Under the pieces are notes generated by a model. That model did not search any database. It was given only the letters and a program-made list of their open reading frames with translations, and was not told the origin of the DNA. A program made the translations under genes and the position numbers. Positions 1 to 11,141 of a DNA stretch of 35,105 bases are shown in pieces (position 1 is the stretch's first letter; each line of letters begins with the position of its first letter). This DNA comes from Gnetum montanum. Taxonomy: Eukaryota; Streptophyta; Gnetopsida; Gnetales; Gnetaceae. The DNA lies in the NCBI GenBank assembly GCA_015680685.1, contig MNCI01007749.1, positions 150,520-185,624 of the forward strand, in the 5' to 3' direction.

Positions 1-420
1 GCTTATTTCCATCGAATCTTGCTCTATTTCTAGTTTTCTTGTGGAACTATCTCTTTCTCTGGGGAAAATTAGGAGTAGATTGCGGAGTTGTGCTCAAATT
101 TTTTTGCAAAATTTTATTTGTTACAAGTAGGTATTATAAGGACCGCGTAGATTACGCAGTTGAACAAAATAGGAAATTTTCAAGAACTCACAGTACTTGG
201 CAAAGTTGGCTAAATCTCTTTAAATTAAGTCATTTGTAGATCACACACAACGCAATTTTTACATTTTACACAACCACATGCCACAACAACACACACACAT
301 ACTCACATTAACTACTGAGTCTATTGGGAGGTATCTGAGCCTTAGTGTTGCCAGAGACCAGCAAGCACCTAAATCCTGTTCGAGGACACTCGTTGGTAGT
401 CGCGTCCCAAATGGTCACCA
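1..420. other. Left-edge sequence with no recognised gene
   Basis: A/T-rich DNA with a CA-rich patch near 243-310. A 66-codon open frame at 39-239 has no recognisable motif and I do not call it a gene. If this were simply the upstream part of element A's 5' LTR, it should resemble 31340-31760 in the 3' LTR, but clear similarity only begins near 421. It may be a diverged or recombinant LTR part, or another element abutting A. Confidence 0.5.
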
Positions 421-727
421 ACAGCTTCGAAGTGGTGCATTTTTCTAACTACATTCTACTTTGTCTCCTACTTATTATTTCATTTTACACTATTTTCTGT
501 CTCTTTTACATTTAATCATTACTTCGTGCTATCAGTCTCATTTTCAAATCACACGTTGCAAAAGGTTATATTAACACTGACTAAGTCCCTGTCTGATCAA
601 CGAGACCATTCAGGGTGCCCTGTTTCCATTCTATCTAGCATAGCCCTCCAACGGAAATGGGGTTAAGACTATCAACGATCGATGACCCGTCAGCATTTTC
701 CAGCCACCAACATTTTTGGTTGCTATA
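421..727 (+). repeat. Element A 5' LTR, 3' portion (R/U5)
   Basis: This segment aligns with 31760-32065 almost gap-free, including the shared stretches around 'ATTTTACACTATTTTCTG' and 'GAAATGGGGTTAAGACTATC'. It ends in CTATA where the 3' LTR ends in CTACA, so the terminal CA has decayed to TA. A primer-binding-site-like sequence follows 6 nt later. Upstream of 421 the match to the 3' LTR is lost. Confidence 0.85.
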
Positions 728-733
728 GTGTTT

Positions 734-752
734 TGGTGCTAGAAGGAGGGCC
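734..752 (+). other. Element A primer-binding site
   Basis: TGGTGCTAGAAGGAGGGCC starts 6 nt after the 5' LTR end. TGG pairs with the CCA end of a tRNA as required. The same sequence occurs in the same place in element B (17313-17295, minus strand), so it is conserved across the family. It is not the common initiator-Met site, and I cannot name the tRNA. Confidence 0.75.
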
Positions 753-775
753 TTGGTGCCCTTTTCGCGTGTCAC

Positions 776-1074
776 AGTAGTCTTGTAAGCCTTCTACACC
801 TCGATACGCATTAGCGTAAACTTGACACCCGTCTGTGGTTGTTTACACATCGTGCGGTGTAGATCGGTCACCTCGACGGTTCCTCAAGAACCCTATAGGA
901 CATAAAGCCTCTGGTCACTAGCTGACTTGCCTATCTTACGGTAGTCTTGTACGTGCTCTGTACTCTATCATGCACTAGTGTAAACGTGACACCCTTTTGT
1001 GGTTGTTTATATGTCATGCAGTGTAATTCGGTCGCTTCGACGGTTCCTCGGGAGCTTGGCAAGACATAAAGCCT
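776..1074 (+). repeat. Tandem duplication in the element A leader
   Basis: Two degenerate copies of a unit of about 165 bp, roughly 776-907 and 942-1074. Each runs from 'GTAGTCTTGTA' through 'GACACCC..T.TGTGGTTGTTTA' and 'TCGACGGTTCCTC' to 'GACATAAAGCCT'. It lies between the primer-binding site and gag, in the untranslated leader, where it could affect RNA structure or packaging. That role is inference. Confidence 0.75.
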
Positions 1075-1178
1075 TTTTGATTACTTTTCAATTCCTTTAT
1101 TTTTCTTGTTCACAAAACTATTTAGCTTTTTGATTTTCTTGCTTTCTACATTTGCAAAACTATCTAGCTTAGTAGCAA

Positions 1179-3460
1179 TGACTTCCACAACTATTGCTGC
1201 TAATACCTTCAACATTGAGGTTGCTTTCACAGTTCAAGGCATCACTAGTGCTAAAAAAATGCTAAACTTGACCTGAGGGTTTGGCCTAGCAACATGAGTG
1301 CTATAACTTCCTCTGTGCAAAGGTTCAAGTAAACATGCCTTTGGATGTACACAAATTTGAAGGCAAATGTAGCTTTGAGTTTGCTTACTACGACGAGAAG
1401 GAGTTTGTTCCCACTCGTGGTACTTCCATATCCTTGATAGAGACAAATCAAAGGCTTCTAGACTAGCTAATCCAATTGGCTAGGCTTAGGGAGCAACAGG
1501 ACACAACGTCTAACTAGGATGATGCATTCCAAGATGGACAGGAGGAACTCGATTCCCAATTCAACAAGGGAGGTCAAACCAACATCGTTCCTGTCCCTCC
1601 TACCCAGTCCTTCTGGGCCAATCCGTTATCTATCAACGCTCCCTTTGTAATCACGCCTATGCTCCCGCAACCTACAACTACACCTGCAATGGGTAGCCAT
1701 GTCACCTTCCTAGTGTATCAAGATCCTTATTCCCCTATTTTGTTTGCAACAACTATGCCTCTACAAACCATTCATCAACCCATTCCTATAGCACATCACA
1801 CACCAATCATGGCTACCTTGCCGCATGTGCATACTGTACCTACTTTACAGTCGTACGCAACTTCTACTTCAATTCCTACGTTCATTTTGGTTCCACCCAT
1901 CGTAGTGGGCCTAGGCCTATCACATGGTGGACCCCATTTATTTCTTCACCTATTCCACAACTGTCGCAGATTTCTCATTATGTTTACCCTCACACCTAGC
2001 AAGCCCCACAAAAGGTACAACCCAACACAAGGCTATGGTCTATTCCACCGGTGACACAAGTGATCTATCCGGTAGCCCAACCCATAGCAGCTGCTCCAAC
2101 AGCACCACTTGCCAGGTGGTGGATACTGCAAGCAACACCACTCACAGGGGCTATCCCAATGGTACCACCAATGGATCACACTGCCACCCCCACCATTAAA
2201 AATATGGGAGCTACCTCAGTAGTTCCCCAATCATCCACAACGTCACAGGGTCTAGACCAAGCATTCCAGCTTATCCAAACCCTTACCGAGGAAATAAAAT
2301 GTCTCAAAGCTATTGGGTATAACATGGTACAAGTCATGGACTTTTACCAAGATGATCCCATCAACTCTACGATTCTTGCTTTAACATTAGCCCCAGGGAT
2401 GTCCCTCCCACACTTCATGAAGTACGACAGGGAGGGGGATCCCAACACGCATCTTGTTACCTTTAGCTCTAAATCCCTCCTATTGCAATAATGGTCACAC
2501 ACGATTATTTGTGTCTTTTCTATGTCCCTAGCTGGGAAAGCCTTGGATTGGTACTGCGCACTTCCACGCTCATCCATTTCAAATCTAGAGGATCTTTTGA
2601 CCCAATTCGTGACACACTTCAAGTATAACTTAAAGGAGAAAACCACGCTAGACCAGTTGATGAGCGTGAAGCAGGATCCCCTAGAACTAGTCCAAAAGTT
2701 CATCCAACGATGGAGCGCAACCCTTAACGAAATCCATGAGCCCATCAAAGAGGCCCACTTGCTAGTCGTCTTTAAGGATGCAGTGAATGAATTTATCAAG
2801 TCCAAACTGTACTACCTCCCCCCTCGCACTCTTAGTCAAGCCTTTGCTTGGACTAGGAGCATATAGGACACAATTAAGGGAAGTAAAGACCCAACCTACA
2901 TTGTTTACAAAAACACCTTCACAAAGAAGGACAAGGGTAAGGCCCCAACAACCATAGTGGCCACTGTGACAACCAAGGCTAAGCCCAAACCTAGTAACAA
3001 TGGTAACAAGAATAACAAGAAATTAGCTTTACCCACAACTAACCCCATGCCCAAGCAAGGTCATGCACCACAACCTGTCATACCTGCACTTAAGACATCT
3101 GCACAACTCAAACCAAACTTTGAATGTAAGGATTGCTCAAAGTACACCCCACTACCTCTCAAGCCTTTAGAACTTCTGAAGCAGCTATTGGTAGTAGGGC
3201 ACATCCAACACAAGAAGATGTCAGAAGAAGGAATCAGAAGACATCAATGTTACTACGATCTCCTTAGGAATCCCTCTTTGGCCTTGCCCAACAAGCCCCT
3301 AGTTCCTAAGGGTTTCAGGCTAGATCAGTTTTATGACTATCACCAACAGTGTGGTCACAACACAGATTACTGGCTAGTGTTGTAGGATGACATCCAGAGA
3401 TTGATTAATCAAGGGAAACTGATGTTGGATGAAAGCAACCTAGTACACCCTGAGAACTAA
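1179..3460 (+). pseudogene. gag: Element A gag pseudogene
   Basis: Remnant of the retrotransposon Gag capsid protein. The likely start is the ATG at 1179, but stops appear within about 35 codons and the frame shifts several times. Three longer open pieces carry the recognisable core: 2051-2491 (motif FYQDDPINS, then HFMKYDREGDP), 2522-2866 (LAGKALDWY, then LVQKFIQRWSATLNEIHEP) and 2957-3385 (Lys/Pro/Asn-rich, then DQFYDYHQQCGHNTDYW). KALDWY and the FIQRW segment are the usual landmarks of plant gypsy Gag. The last motif corresponds to the degenerate zinc-knuckle region of Tat elements, with cysteines replaced. Element B's gag has clearly homologous pieces. Separating stops include TAA at 2489 and TAG at 2864. 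The identification is firm from the motifs; the exact start is uncertain. Confidence 0.85.
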
Positions 3461-4901
3461 TCTATGCATGTCTACACAGACCCCATCAATGCCAAAAATT
3501 TTAGTTACGTCATCAATGCCATCAACGTTTATGGTCATCCTACGCCACCCTAGCAGCCATTCGTGGTCTGTGTGCCTCAGCATAGTACACCAGCATCACC
3601 AACGGCTAGCTAAAGCTCATAACAGTCATTCGTTCTGAGAGTCCCTCCACGGGCATCCATCTCCATGCCACCTATTAGCAAAACCACACTACCCCACTAG
3701 CTAACATTGTTAGCTCCGTTCATCATAAAGGGGCTAACTACTTCGACAGCCCCCGTCCTATGCAAGATAGTTGAACAACCTTCTCGTTCTAAAAAATGAG
3801 AATTATGTTTCATAGGTGAGATGTTGAGAGGAAGTACCTCTCCTAGTATTTCCAAGCCTATGTCCTCACACCCTACATCTACACCCTCATCACCAAGGAG
3901 GGATGTTGCTATAACGGCACAGTCTGCACTGCCCTACCATAAAGGGTTTGAACCTAGACCCAAAGTCATCCCTCCTCAGGAAATTCATCTTGTAGGATGA
4001 ATCGAAGAAGAGGAAAGCATTAAATAGGGGGGTGAATAAGACCTCTTGGATGCCCTCACTCAGGTCAAACAAGATCTAAAGCAAAAAAACACTACATTGA
4101 GCTTGTAAGACCTAATCATGATGTCTGTCCCACACTGTGAGGCTTTGATCTACATGTTGACAGAAATTTTAGTCAACAAAGACATGCTAGCAAAAGAGAA
4201 AGAGATCCACTTGGTCATGCTCCCCTCTGCACCCTTTCAGTGATGACTCCATTTGAAAAGATCGTGAAAGGGGCCAGGTGACTACAACACCCCTTTTCAT
4301 CACAATTCAAGTCAGCCAACACCGGATCCGAAGGGTACACATTGATGATGGGGCTACCACAAACATCATCCCCTTCCCTATTGTGGACAAGATGGGCTTA
4401 GTTGACTAGATCAAACCAACAATGACATCATGCCTAAGGTCATTTGATGGGGCACACATTCTGGTGAAGGGCATAGTCCACATAGACTTCATGGTAGGGG
4501 ACCAGTTCCCCACAAGCGCGATGTTCATCGTGGTCGAGGAAATGCCTGGGTTTAACTTGATCTTGGGGAGATCATGGTTAGCATAACTTAGGGCTATCTC
4601 TTCGTCCATTCACTAGGAAATCCACCTACCATATGCAAGTAGGGAGGTGGTGATCTGTGGTGACAAAGTAGCAGCAAAAGCAATCAATAACATAGACATG
4701 GTGTAGGGCTCAGAGGTTGTAACCTCTGAGAATGAAGCGCTTGCATACGCACACATTAACCATCTAGTGGGAGAATCGGCCCTACAAGCCAATTTCCAAA
4801 ATGAAAGCGTGTGGCTTGAGTCGGCCTTCCAAGTGGGGGACAATGATGCAAATGAAGGCCCTAGCAATGCACCTTGGTCTTATGCTCTACTCAATCCATG
4901 A
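3461..4901 (+). pseudogene. pro: Element A gag-protease linker and aspartic protease pseudogene
   Basis: Continuation of the gag-pro reading region. From about 3461 to 4270 a Pro/Ser-rich linker is broken by many stops. The retropepsin-like domain follows: VHIDDGATTNIIPF at about 4335-4376 holds the catalytic D-[ST]-G motif, here in the plant Tat form DDGAT (4344-4358), and GFNLILGRSW near 4550-4580 is the conserved C-terminal motif that starts ILG. Retroviral-type proteases work as dimers to cut Gag-Pol. The last readable segment ends at TGA 4899-4901. Element B carries the same arrangement. In-frame stops (for example TAG near 4408) make it non-functional. RT does not follow at once: about 5.8 kb of other DNA, excluding element B, intervenes. 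Confidence 0.85.
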
Positions 4902-5069
4902 TGGGTCAAGAAGAAGCTACGTATAGCATAGCAACCCTGTTGCTTCCTACCCAGTCGCCATCCTTTGTACATTATCATCTTTCATTGTTTGCATCCATCT
5001 ATCTGCAAAAGTTACTAGGTAGTCATTGTTCAAGCTATTAACATATCATCTCTTTGACATGCCTATGCA

Positions 5070-5360
5070 AAGGCCCTAAATGGCCTAAAACTATGCTACA
5101 CTAAGGCCCGAAATGGCCTAAAACTACCAATGGCCCGAAATGTCCTAAAACTATACTACACTAAGGTCCAAAATGGCCTAAAATTAGTAATGGCCTGAAA
5201 TGGACTAAAACTTGCATGTCCCCCAACGGCTTGAAATGGCCTAAAACTAGAAAAGGCCTGAAATGGCCTAAAACTAGCAAACGCCTGAAATGGCCCAAAA
5301 CTAGCAAAGGCCCGAAACAGCCTAAAACTAGCGAAGGCCCAAAATGGCCTAAACCTAGCA
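5070..5360 (+). repeat. Hairpin tandem array 1 (after element A protease)
   Basis: About ten units of 24-40 bp with the form GGCC-N6-GGCC-TAAAACTAGC. A perfect example is GGCCTGAAATGGCC at 5255-5268. The arms pair (GGCC is self-complementary), the loop is 6 nt in each clear unit (TGAAAT, CGAAAT, CAAAAT, CTAAAT), and the tail is nearly constant. Variant arms such as GGTC/GGCC and GGCT/GGCC still pair by G-T wobble. The array lies just downstream of protease and just beyond the 3' end of the antisense gene. Long open frames read on the minus strand here are only a by-product of the repeat. Confidence 0.85.
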
Positions 5361-5533
5361 CATGAAAGCATGAAAATTTTACACAAAATGTAGCACATAG
5401 AAAATGCACAAGTTAACATAGAATCAATTTCTTTTCCAAAATTCTCTTTTCTTTATTCAAAACCTTTGCCTTTTGGAAAATGTTTGCAAATTTTTTTACA
5501 AAAATTCAAAATTTCAGAAAAAATCCCATGCTT

Positions 5534-5694
5534 TCATGGGTTGTCCCTATTTTCATTATCTTTGCCATTCATTTCTACATCACCTTCTTTTGCATCACCT
5601 TCCCCTATGTTGTCCTCTGCCAACTCTTCATTCCTTCCCTCTATGGGCCCTGCGCCCTTATCTGGAGCCTGCATCATAGGAATGAAGTCGTCAG
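5534..5694 (-). pseudogene. Antisense gene, terminal exon
   Basis: Follows an acceptor reading TTGCTTTAG on the minus strand. It encodes a clean tail of about 53 residues, DDFIPMMQAPDKGAGP then a Glu/Asp/Gly/Asn-rich end, and stops with TGA at 5536-5534. There are no internal stops in the frame. The acidic, low-complexity end suggests a disordered C-terminus. Confidence 0.55.
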
Positions 5695-5756
5695 CTAAAG
5701 CAATACACACAAGCTGCAACAAAGCATAAGCATTAATACAGTAAGAAGCAAATAAC

Positions 5757-6577
5757 CTAAGAAGGGCTTGTGTCCATCTTGAAGGGTATTCGGTCTAAAC
5801 CAAGCCCGAAGTGGTGCCAAACCTCCTCTACTGTGATCTCCACCCAACGCTTATTGCTTGGTTCAACGTCCACAACAGCTCTCTCCCTTTCGGCAGTCGT
5901 CCACCTTGGTGGTCCTGGAAAAAAGGAGATGCTTGCGATCTCTCCTATGGAAAGGTCCATTTTCCACTTAGGAGATTCTGTAAACTTTACCTACTCACTG
6001 AACTTGGCATAGGCCTCAGAAGTGTCAATGGCATCTACAAATGCTTTATACGTAAATGCCTCCACAATAGCGTCCGTGTATAGTTTACAATGGGTGGCAT
6101 TTTCTAGTTTATACATGTGTTTGTGATTTTTCTGGGACTGCCCCCACTCGTAAACCTTAGCACTAAAATCTTTCAAATCATGACACTTCTGGGCTAACAA
6201 GTCCATTTGCATCTGCTATTTTATTATTTTGTGAGTGGCTTCAATGTTCTTACATGCGACTGCACAAAATCTAGTGTAATCTATCATAGTCGTGTGCCAG
6301 TCCTCATTATTAGTGTCATAGGCTATGAGGAATTTGTTCCTCAACTTGAGATCTTCCACCTCGCTGCTCAGGTCAGCCTTCTCTTGCTCAGCTTTTTGGA
6401 CCCATTTCCATAGGTCCTCATTGACGCGTTTATACTCCCACAAGGAGCATACCGAGTGCAAAGTGCATTTGCAAGCCTCATCATATGCACGACAAGATAC
6501 CTCGGTCACTTCATGTGGGAGTGTAGACATGGCATCGACTTTCAAAGGCTGTGCCAAGTCCCATTTGAGTTGAGAAG
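5757..6577 (-). pseudogene. Antisense gene, coiled-coil exon
   Basis: One frame runs about 270 codons with only a few stops (TAG between IIK and QMQMD; TAG after AYAKFSE; TAG at the exon end). The acceptor is GTCATGGTAG and the donor begins GTTATT at 5756. Heptad-like stretches such as KAEQEKADLSSEVEDLKLRN suggest a coiled coil. The C-terminal part includes SISFFPGPPRWTTAERE and ITVEEVWHHFGLGLDRI. I recognise no family. Confidence 0.55.
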
Positions 6578-6681
6578 CTACCATGACATAAAGAGCATAG
6601 AAATTATGTTAGCATAACAATATTATCAAGCTCAAGAAATTCTAGCATAGCAACATGAGAGCACCTAATACTACTACTTAC

Positions 6682-6816
6682 CCATGTCAGGATCCACCTG
6701 CTGAAGGTGGCTGATCATGTCATCAATGATTCCCTGCATGAATGCAAACTTATTAGGGATCTCAGCCCATGATTCTGTATGGATCAGAGGGGATCTTGCA
6801 GCATCAAAAATGGCAC
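6682..6816 (-). pseudogene. Antisense gene, small exon
   Basis: A 135-bp piece between an acceptor (TTATGTAATAG) and a strong donor (ATGG|GTAAGT). It reads without a stop as AIFDAARSPLIHTESW then a helical segment ending ISHLQQVDPDM. Confidence 0.5.
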
Positions 6817-6917
6817 CTATTACATAACTAAACATGACAGCAATGGCTGAAATGGGCTATGACAAGGTAAACACATTGCCAAAATCACCAACATCCAATT
6901 GCGGTCTCCCTTCTTAC

Positions 6918-7214
6918 TGATGCAAAAAAATGGCAATAGCCTTAGTAGAAGTTCTTCATGCACTGGTGCCTTTCCTTTTGAGGGACTAGCATCTTTTTTA
7001 TTCAAGGGAGACTCCTCTTCATCCCCAAAACTTCCCTCCTTGTTAGTAGGATGATTTTGCCTAATAACGAGAGCCCTTTCCTTAGCAACAGGAGTTCTTT
7101 CCTTCTTGACTAGGACCCTTCTCTCTAAGACTAGGGCCTCTGAGTCTTTATTTGTCACCCCCGTCTCAGGAGCTGACAGCTTTTCATCACCTTCTTCTTC
7201 TTCTTCTTCTTCCT
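6918..7214 (-). pseudogene. Antisense gene, Lys/Glu-rich exon
   Basis: Begins after acceptor GACTGGTAG with a run of about eight Glu codons (a GAA/GAG microsatellite at 7190-7213 on the minus strand). It continues as a charged, disordered-looking segment with repeats of the type LVxExRxLVxKER, and ends near CA|GTAAGA. No stop occurs in the frame. Charged linkers of this kind are common in nuclear or nucleic-acid-binding proteins, but that is only a hint. Confidence 0.5.
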
Positions 7215-7348
7215 CTACCAGTCAAGAAACATGTTTGCATTAGTCCAAAACAAGGTAGCTTAAAGTAGGTGCTACGCTACACTACGCCACCTAGCGTAGC
7301 ATAGCGTAGCAGAAAATAACAAAGTAGGCATTAAACAAAAGAGTTTAC

Positions 7349-8401
7349 CAATGGGGGCTTACGTCCTTTGTAGTTTAAACCACAGTCTCCGCCCCTCCTC
7401 TTCCTCCATGTCAAGGGTTTCCTTATCTAGAGAAGGCCTCTTCTGCTGCAACTTTTTGGCTGTAGACTCGGCTATGAGACGTTCTCCCCACAACACACTA
7501 CTGGCTAGAGCAGGGGGCATCTCTCCTAAGTTGTCCTAGCCTCGAAAGTTGTGGGCCACCTGATCCTTAGTCATCACATAGAATGACTCCCAAATTATTT
7601 CTAGGGGATCTTGGGCTCGGATGGTCTGGAGGATCTGGTGAATCCATGATCTAGAGATCTGGTCATGATTTCGCATGACCCAGGCTCCATTCTCATGAAC
7701 CACCAAAAACTCCCCGAAATGCTTCAAATAGGCTATGTAAAGGGCATAATGTATATTGGAACGAGACTTTGGTTTCTTATGAAGCCCGAAGATTTCGATC
7801 TGCAAGCCTTTACATAGAAACCTGGCCTAGTTGCAGTGCACCCCCTCTTCCATGACCTCACACATTATCCAGGCCTGCTCAATCCCCAGGACCTTTCTTT
7901 GAGAAAGCAGCTGAGGGAATGCGTGAGCACAGAAGATAGGGTAAATCTCCCTGGTGGGTCCTTCATTGAGCTTCTCCATGGGAAGCCCCTTCTTCTCCTT
8001 GGCAACCCCTAACCACTCCTAAATGTCCTTCTTCTTAAGGGTTATCTCCTTCTTGCCCTTCGACTCTATAAGAACATCATCGGTAGGGATAGTGAACTGG
8101 TTCGCAAATAGCTAATCATTGATTTTAATGACCACCCATACATCATGTATGCTCGTGTGAAAGTGGCCCACCTTTTTAGAAAAGGAGTTGATCAGGGAGA
8201 GCATCTCGATGGTAGGAACACTTGGATTCAGGGCCAGGAATAGATCCATAACCTTAGCCTTTTGGACATTCTAGACCAAGGAGTCTGAAGCTGCACTGTT
8301 TATCTAGCGTTGGCTCATATCTACTTCTCCATACTTGAAGTAGATGTTTGCCTCTTGTGTCTTGGCAGTTACCACCGTCACCTCCTAGGGCTTTTTCACC
8401 C
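7349..8401 (-). pseudogene. Antisense gene, main central exon
   Basis: The longest exon, about 350 codons, between acceptor AAACTGTTATAG and donor TTG|GTAAAC. Recognisable pieces include MDLFLALNPSVPTIEMLSLI, EWLGVAKEKKGLPMEKL, REIYPIFCAHAFPQLL and SNIHYALYIAYLKHFGEF. The layout of a globular N-terminal domain followed by a charged tail resembles extra ORFs of plant gypsy elements in general style only. At least six in-frame stops occur; several fall where Trp, Gln or Arg would be expected, for example TAG after EEGVHCN. Confidence 0.55.
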
Positions 8402-8486
8402 CTATAACAGTTTTCATAAGAAACGTTTAGCATAAAAACATAGAAAATCCAAATATTACAAAGACATTTAAACATGCAACACTTAC

Positions 8487-8776
8487 TGTTTGGCCTACTA
8501 GGTCTGTATGATAGCAGAAATGGTGAAAGACTAACTAGAACTTATTCAACAGTGATCGGTTTGAAGGGTTGTGTCCACCCCTCATCTAGTCAACCAAACC
8601 CCTTGCACTGATTGTAGGGAATGGGGTATAGGTTTGGGTAGGTATGGTATTCACCTCCACATTGACCAATCATGCCCACTCACAGGTTCTTAGTAGAAGA
8701 GAACTCCTATAGGGCTATTCGTGCTATAGTTAGTAGACCTGTTTGGTCATGAAGCCCTTCTTTGTTGATGTAGAAC
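8487..8776 (-). pseudogene. Antisense gene, third exon
   Basis: Bounded by acceptor TTTTTGTTACTAG and donor ACA|GTAAGT. It reads FYINKEGLHDQTGLLTIARI and further on GGEYHTYPNLYPIPYNQC, with four stops. The Tyr/Pro-rich motif may help in finding relatives. I do not recognise the family. Confidence 0.5.
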
Positions 8777-8858
8777 CTAGTAACAAAAACATACAATTAG
8801 CATTTGGCCAATATGGCCAACATAGCACAACACGGCGGAACAGAGATGCAAAACTTAC

Positions 8859-9308
8859 CCGCTAGAACAGTAGATAATTCCTAGTGGGTTTTGAAAGCAC
8901 ATTGCCATATAACGTGCAATAAACAATGTGTTGTAAGGATGGTAGCAGTTGTACTCAGGCATGTCCCAGATCCAAGCCAAATGCCTTAACCTTGTTTGGT
9001 ATTGACTGGACCCTTCTCCCTACCTACTCATGATCATCCCATCCATCAGAAACCTCAAGATGCCCTGCGTTGCCCTAGGCAATATGGCTTCTGTTATGAC
9101 AGCCGCCTCTCCCTCCTCTAGGTATGACTAAATGATCACACTAAAGTGTTGGAGGAGGTATTGTATGAACTCCTATGCTTCTTTCCTGAACAAGACCCCG
9201 TGCTCCCCCACACATATCTTAGGAGGGGGAGCATTGGCCATAGGTTTTCTTTTGTGACATAGGACCCCTACAATTTCTAAGATAATCAATATTGGCCTTA
9301 GCCCCATC
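8859..9308 (-). pseudogene. Antisense gene, second exon
   Basis: Begins after acceptor GTTGCGCAG and ends at donor GCGG|GTAAGT. The frame, about 150 codons with three stops, includes KICVGEHGVLFRKEA, ITEAILPRATQGILRFLMDG and HLAWIWDMPEYNCYHPYN. Element B lies 71 bp upstream of its acceptor, inside intron 1. Confidence 0.5.
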
Positions 9309-9374
9309 CTGCGCAACACAACTAGCAAGTGTTAGCATCATGTCTAAGTGCAATGTTCACACAACGTAGAAATA

Positions 9375-9379
9375 CCTAG
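9375..9379. repeat. Target-site duplication of element B, left copy
   Basis: CCTAG directly before the LTR end TGTACC. It is identical to 19400-19404 at the other end of element B. A 5-bp duplication is the size made by gypsy integrases. Confidence 0.9.
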
Positions 9380-9937
9380 TGTACCATCCGAAATCGTCGA
9401 CATAAGGTTGGAGGAAAATGAACGTTGAAAGATCTTCGGAGAGATATAGATGACCCTGCCTTTGCATGAGGGCAAGCTAGAAAAATGAAGGTAGAGTGCC
9501 TTGGATGATCTACATACAAATCAACCAAGAACATCCCCGAGCAGAAGCTATGGCTTATGCTAGGGTTATCGTAACAAACGTAACACGAATATGTAAACGA
9601 AGTGCAGATGTAATGTAAGAACAAAACAAAATGATGCAAATGTAAAATAATGAACCAGAATAATGTAAACAGCGTAATGAACTAGAATAATGTAAATAGC
9701 ATAATGGAAGGAAAAATACTATATTGTATTGATTTAGAGAATAAAGTGCACCAGTCAAAACATAGTTGCATGATAGATGGCAGGTCAAGCATCAAGCCCT
9801 GGGATGAAGGATGAAGCCTTTGCAAATGCTCAAGTGCCAGGGATCACATGCACTCAAGCATCCAAGGTTACCATTCAATGCTCTTTAGATCATCCTTTTT
9901 GCAAAATTTTCAACCTCGTTTATGTCAATGAACAGGG

Positions 9938-9945
9938 TATTTATA
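9938..9945 (-). promoter_or_regulatory. TATA box of element B 3' LTR
   Basis: The minus strand reads TGTATAAATACC. The same box is preserved in the other LTR at 17905-17912. It would mark the RNA start about 30 bp downstream on the element strand. Confidence 0.7.
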
Positions 9946-11047
9946 CATTTTTCTAGGCTCAGGAGTAGGATTTGTGATTGAGATCAATGGCTGTGAGATG
10001 AGCCAAAAAATGGATCATGTGACAAGTGTACATAGGTAGACTATGTTCTAGACCAGATACACTGTATCTTACAATCTATTTTAACTTATGCAAACTAGTT
10101 TATGCCCATGTACAATTTGTAGTGTAAGAGCTTGACCAACTCAAAAATGTGAAAAATTTACAATGACTGATAATGTACAACAAGAGCACTTACCTCCGGC
10201 TCACTTGGAATTTCTAAATCTGTGACCTAGCTACTGCTAGAAATGTTTTGCTTCACCAAGGTCACCAGCATGCGTTGATCTTATCCTGGCGTGCCCTCAG
10301 CACATGTCTAAAGTACTTTTTCTTAGTCATGACCAGTTCTCACATTGGGCTCACGTTGCCAGTGTGACCTCAGCATGCGTGACCAAAAATGATGTATTTT
10401 GTGTTGAAATTCAACCTTTAAGACTTGTTTTTAAAGTGTAACTTCTACCTGACCTAGAGGACGTCCTGTATGTTTAATTTGAGCCTGTCTGTGCTTGGAT
10501 TTAGGCCAATTTTGGTAGCTCACGGTGGGCTCATGTTGTCAGCATGACCCCAGCATAACCTGGGCGTGAGCAAGCTGAGATGGTACATTTCACATCAAAT
10601 CTTGATTTTTTGAGACCTATTTTTCAAGTGTAACTACTTCTTGCCCTTGGAGATAACTTGCAAGCTGAATTTGAGCCTATTTGTGCCTTGATTCATGTCA
10701 TTTTGGCAACTCACGCTAGACTCACACTGCCAGCGTGAGCTGGGCGTGACTCTAGCATGACCTCAGCATGAGTGTTGAAAACAATCTATTTTCGGGCCCA
10801 AAATCAGAATTCTGAGGGCTGGGACCTAGAGAAATCATTAGTGGACCTTTAGGGTGACTTGTACCTTCAAAATCAAACCATTTTGACATGTTTTTAGGGC
10901 TGTTTTGGGGCACTCACTGTGGACTCACGCTGCCAGTGTGACCTGGGGGTGAGTGACCGAAATCACATGTTTTTGAACCTGGAAACTAGGATTTTGGATG
11001 TTGGGACTTGAGGTATTCATTAGGGGGCCTCAAAAAGGCCTTGTACA

Positions 11048-11141
11048 CTCAAAATTAGGCCATTTTAACACTATTTTAGGGCTATTTTTGGTTNGCTCAA
11101 AATTAGGCCATTTTAACACTATTTTAGGGCTATTTTTGGTT
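11048..11141. other. Single-N joint with 46-bp duplication (assembly artefact)
   Basis: A lone N at 11094 separates two identical 46-bp copies (11048-11093 and 11096-11141). The other LTR of element B has this segment once, near 19017-19062. This is the signature of two contig ends abutted without merging their overlap. Confidence 0.85.

Noticed and set aside
5070-5360. A CRISPR-like pattern of short repeats with spacers
   Set aside because: The host is a plant genome, the repeats are degenerate, the intervening sequence is short and uneven, and no cas-like gene is present. The arrays belong to retrotransposons.
5156-5419. Minus-strand open frames of 82-87 codons with phenylalanine/leucine-rich repeats
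   Set aside because: They are read through hairpin array 1. The repeat explains both the open frame and the repetitive protein, and two phases are open at once.
9376-9788. Minus-strand open frames rich in Tyr/Cys/Leu at the end of element B's LTR
   Set aside because: They lie in LTR U5/R sequence and recur in the other LTR with different breaks. They come from short AATAATGTAAA-type repeats.
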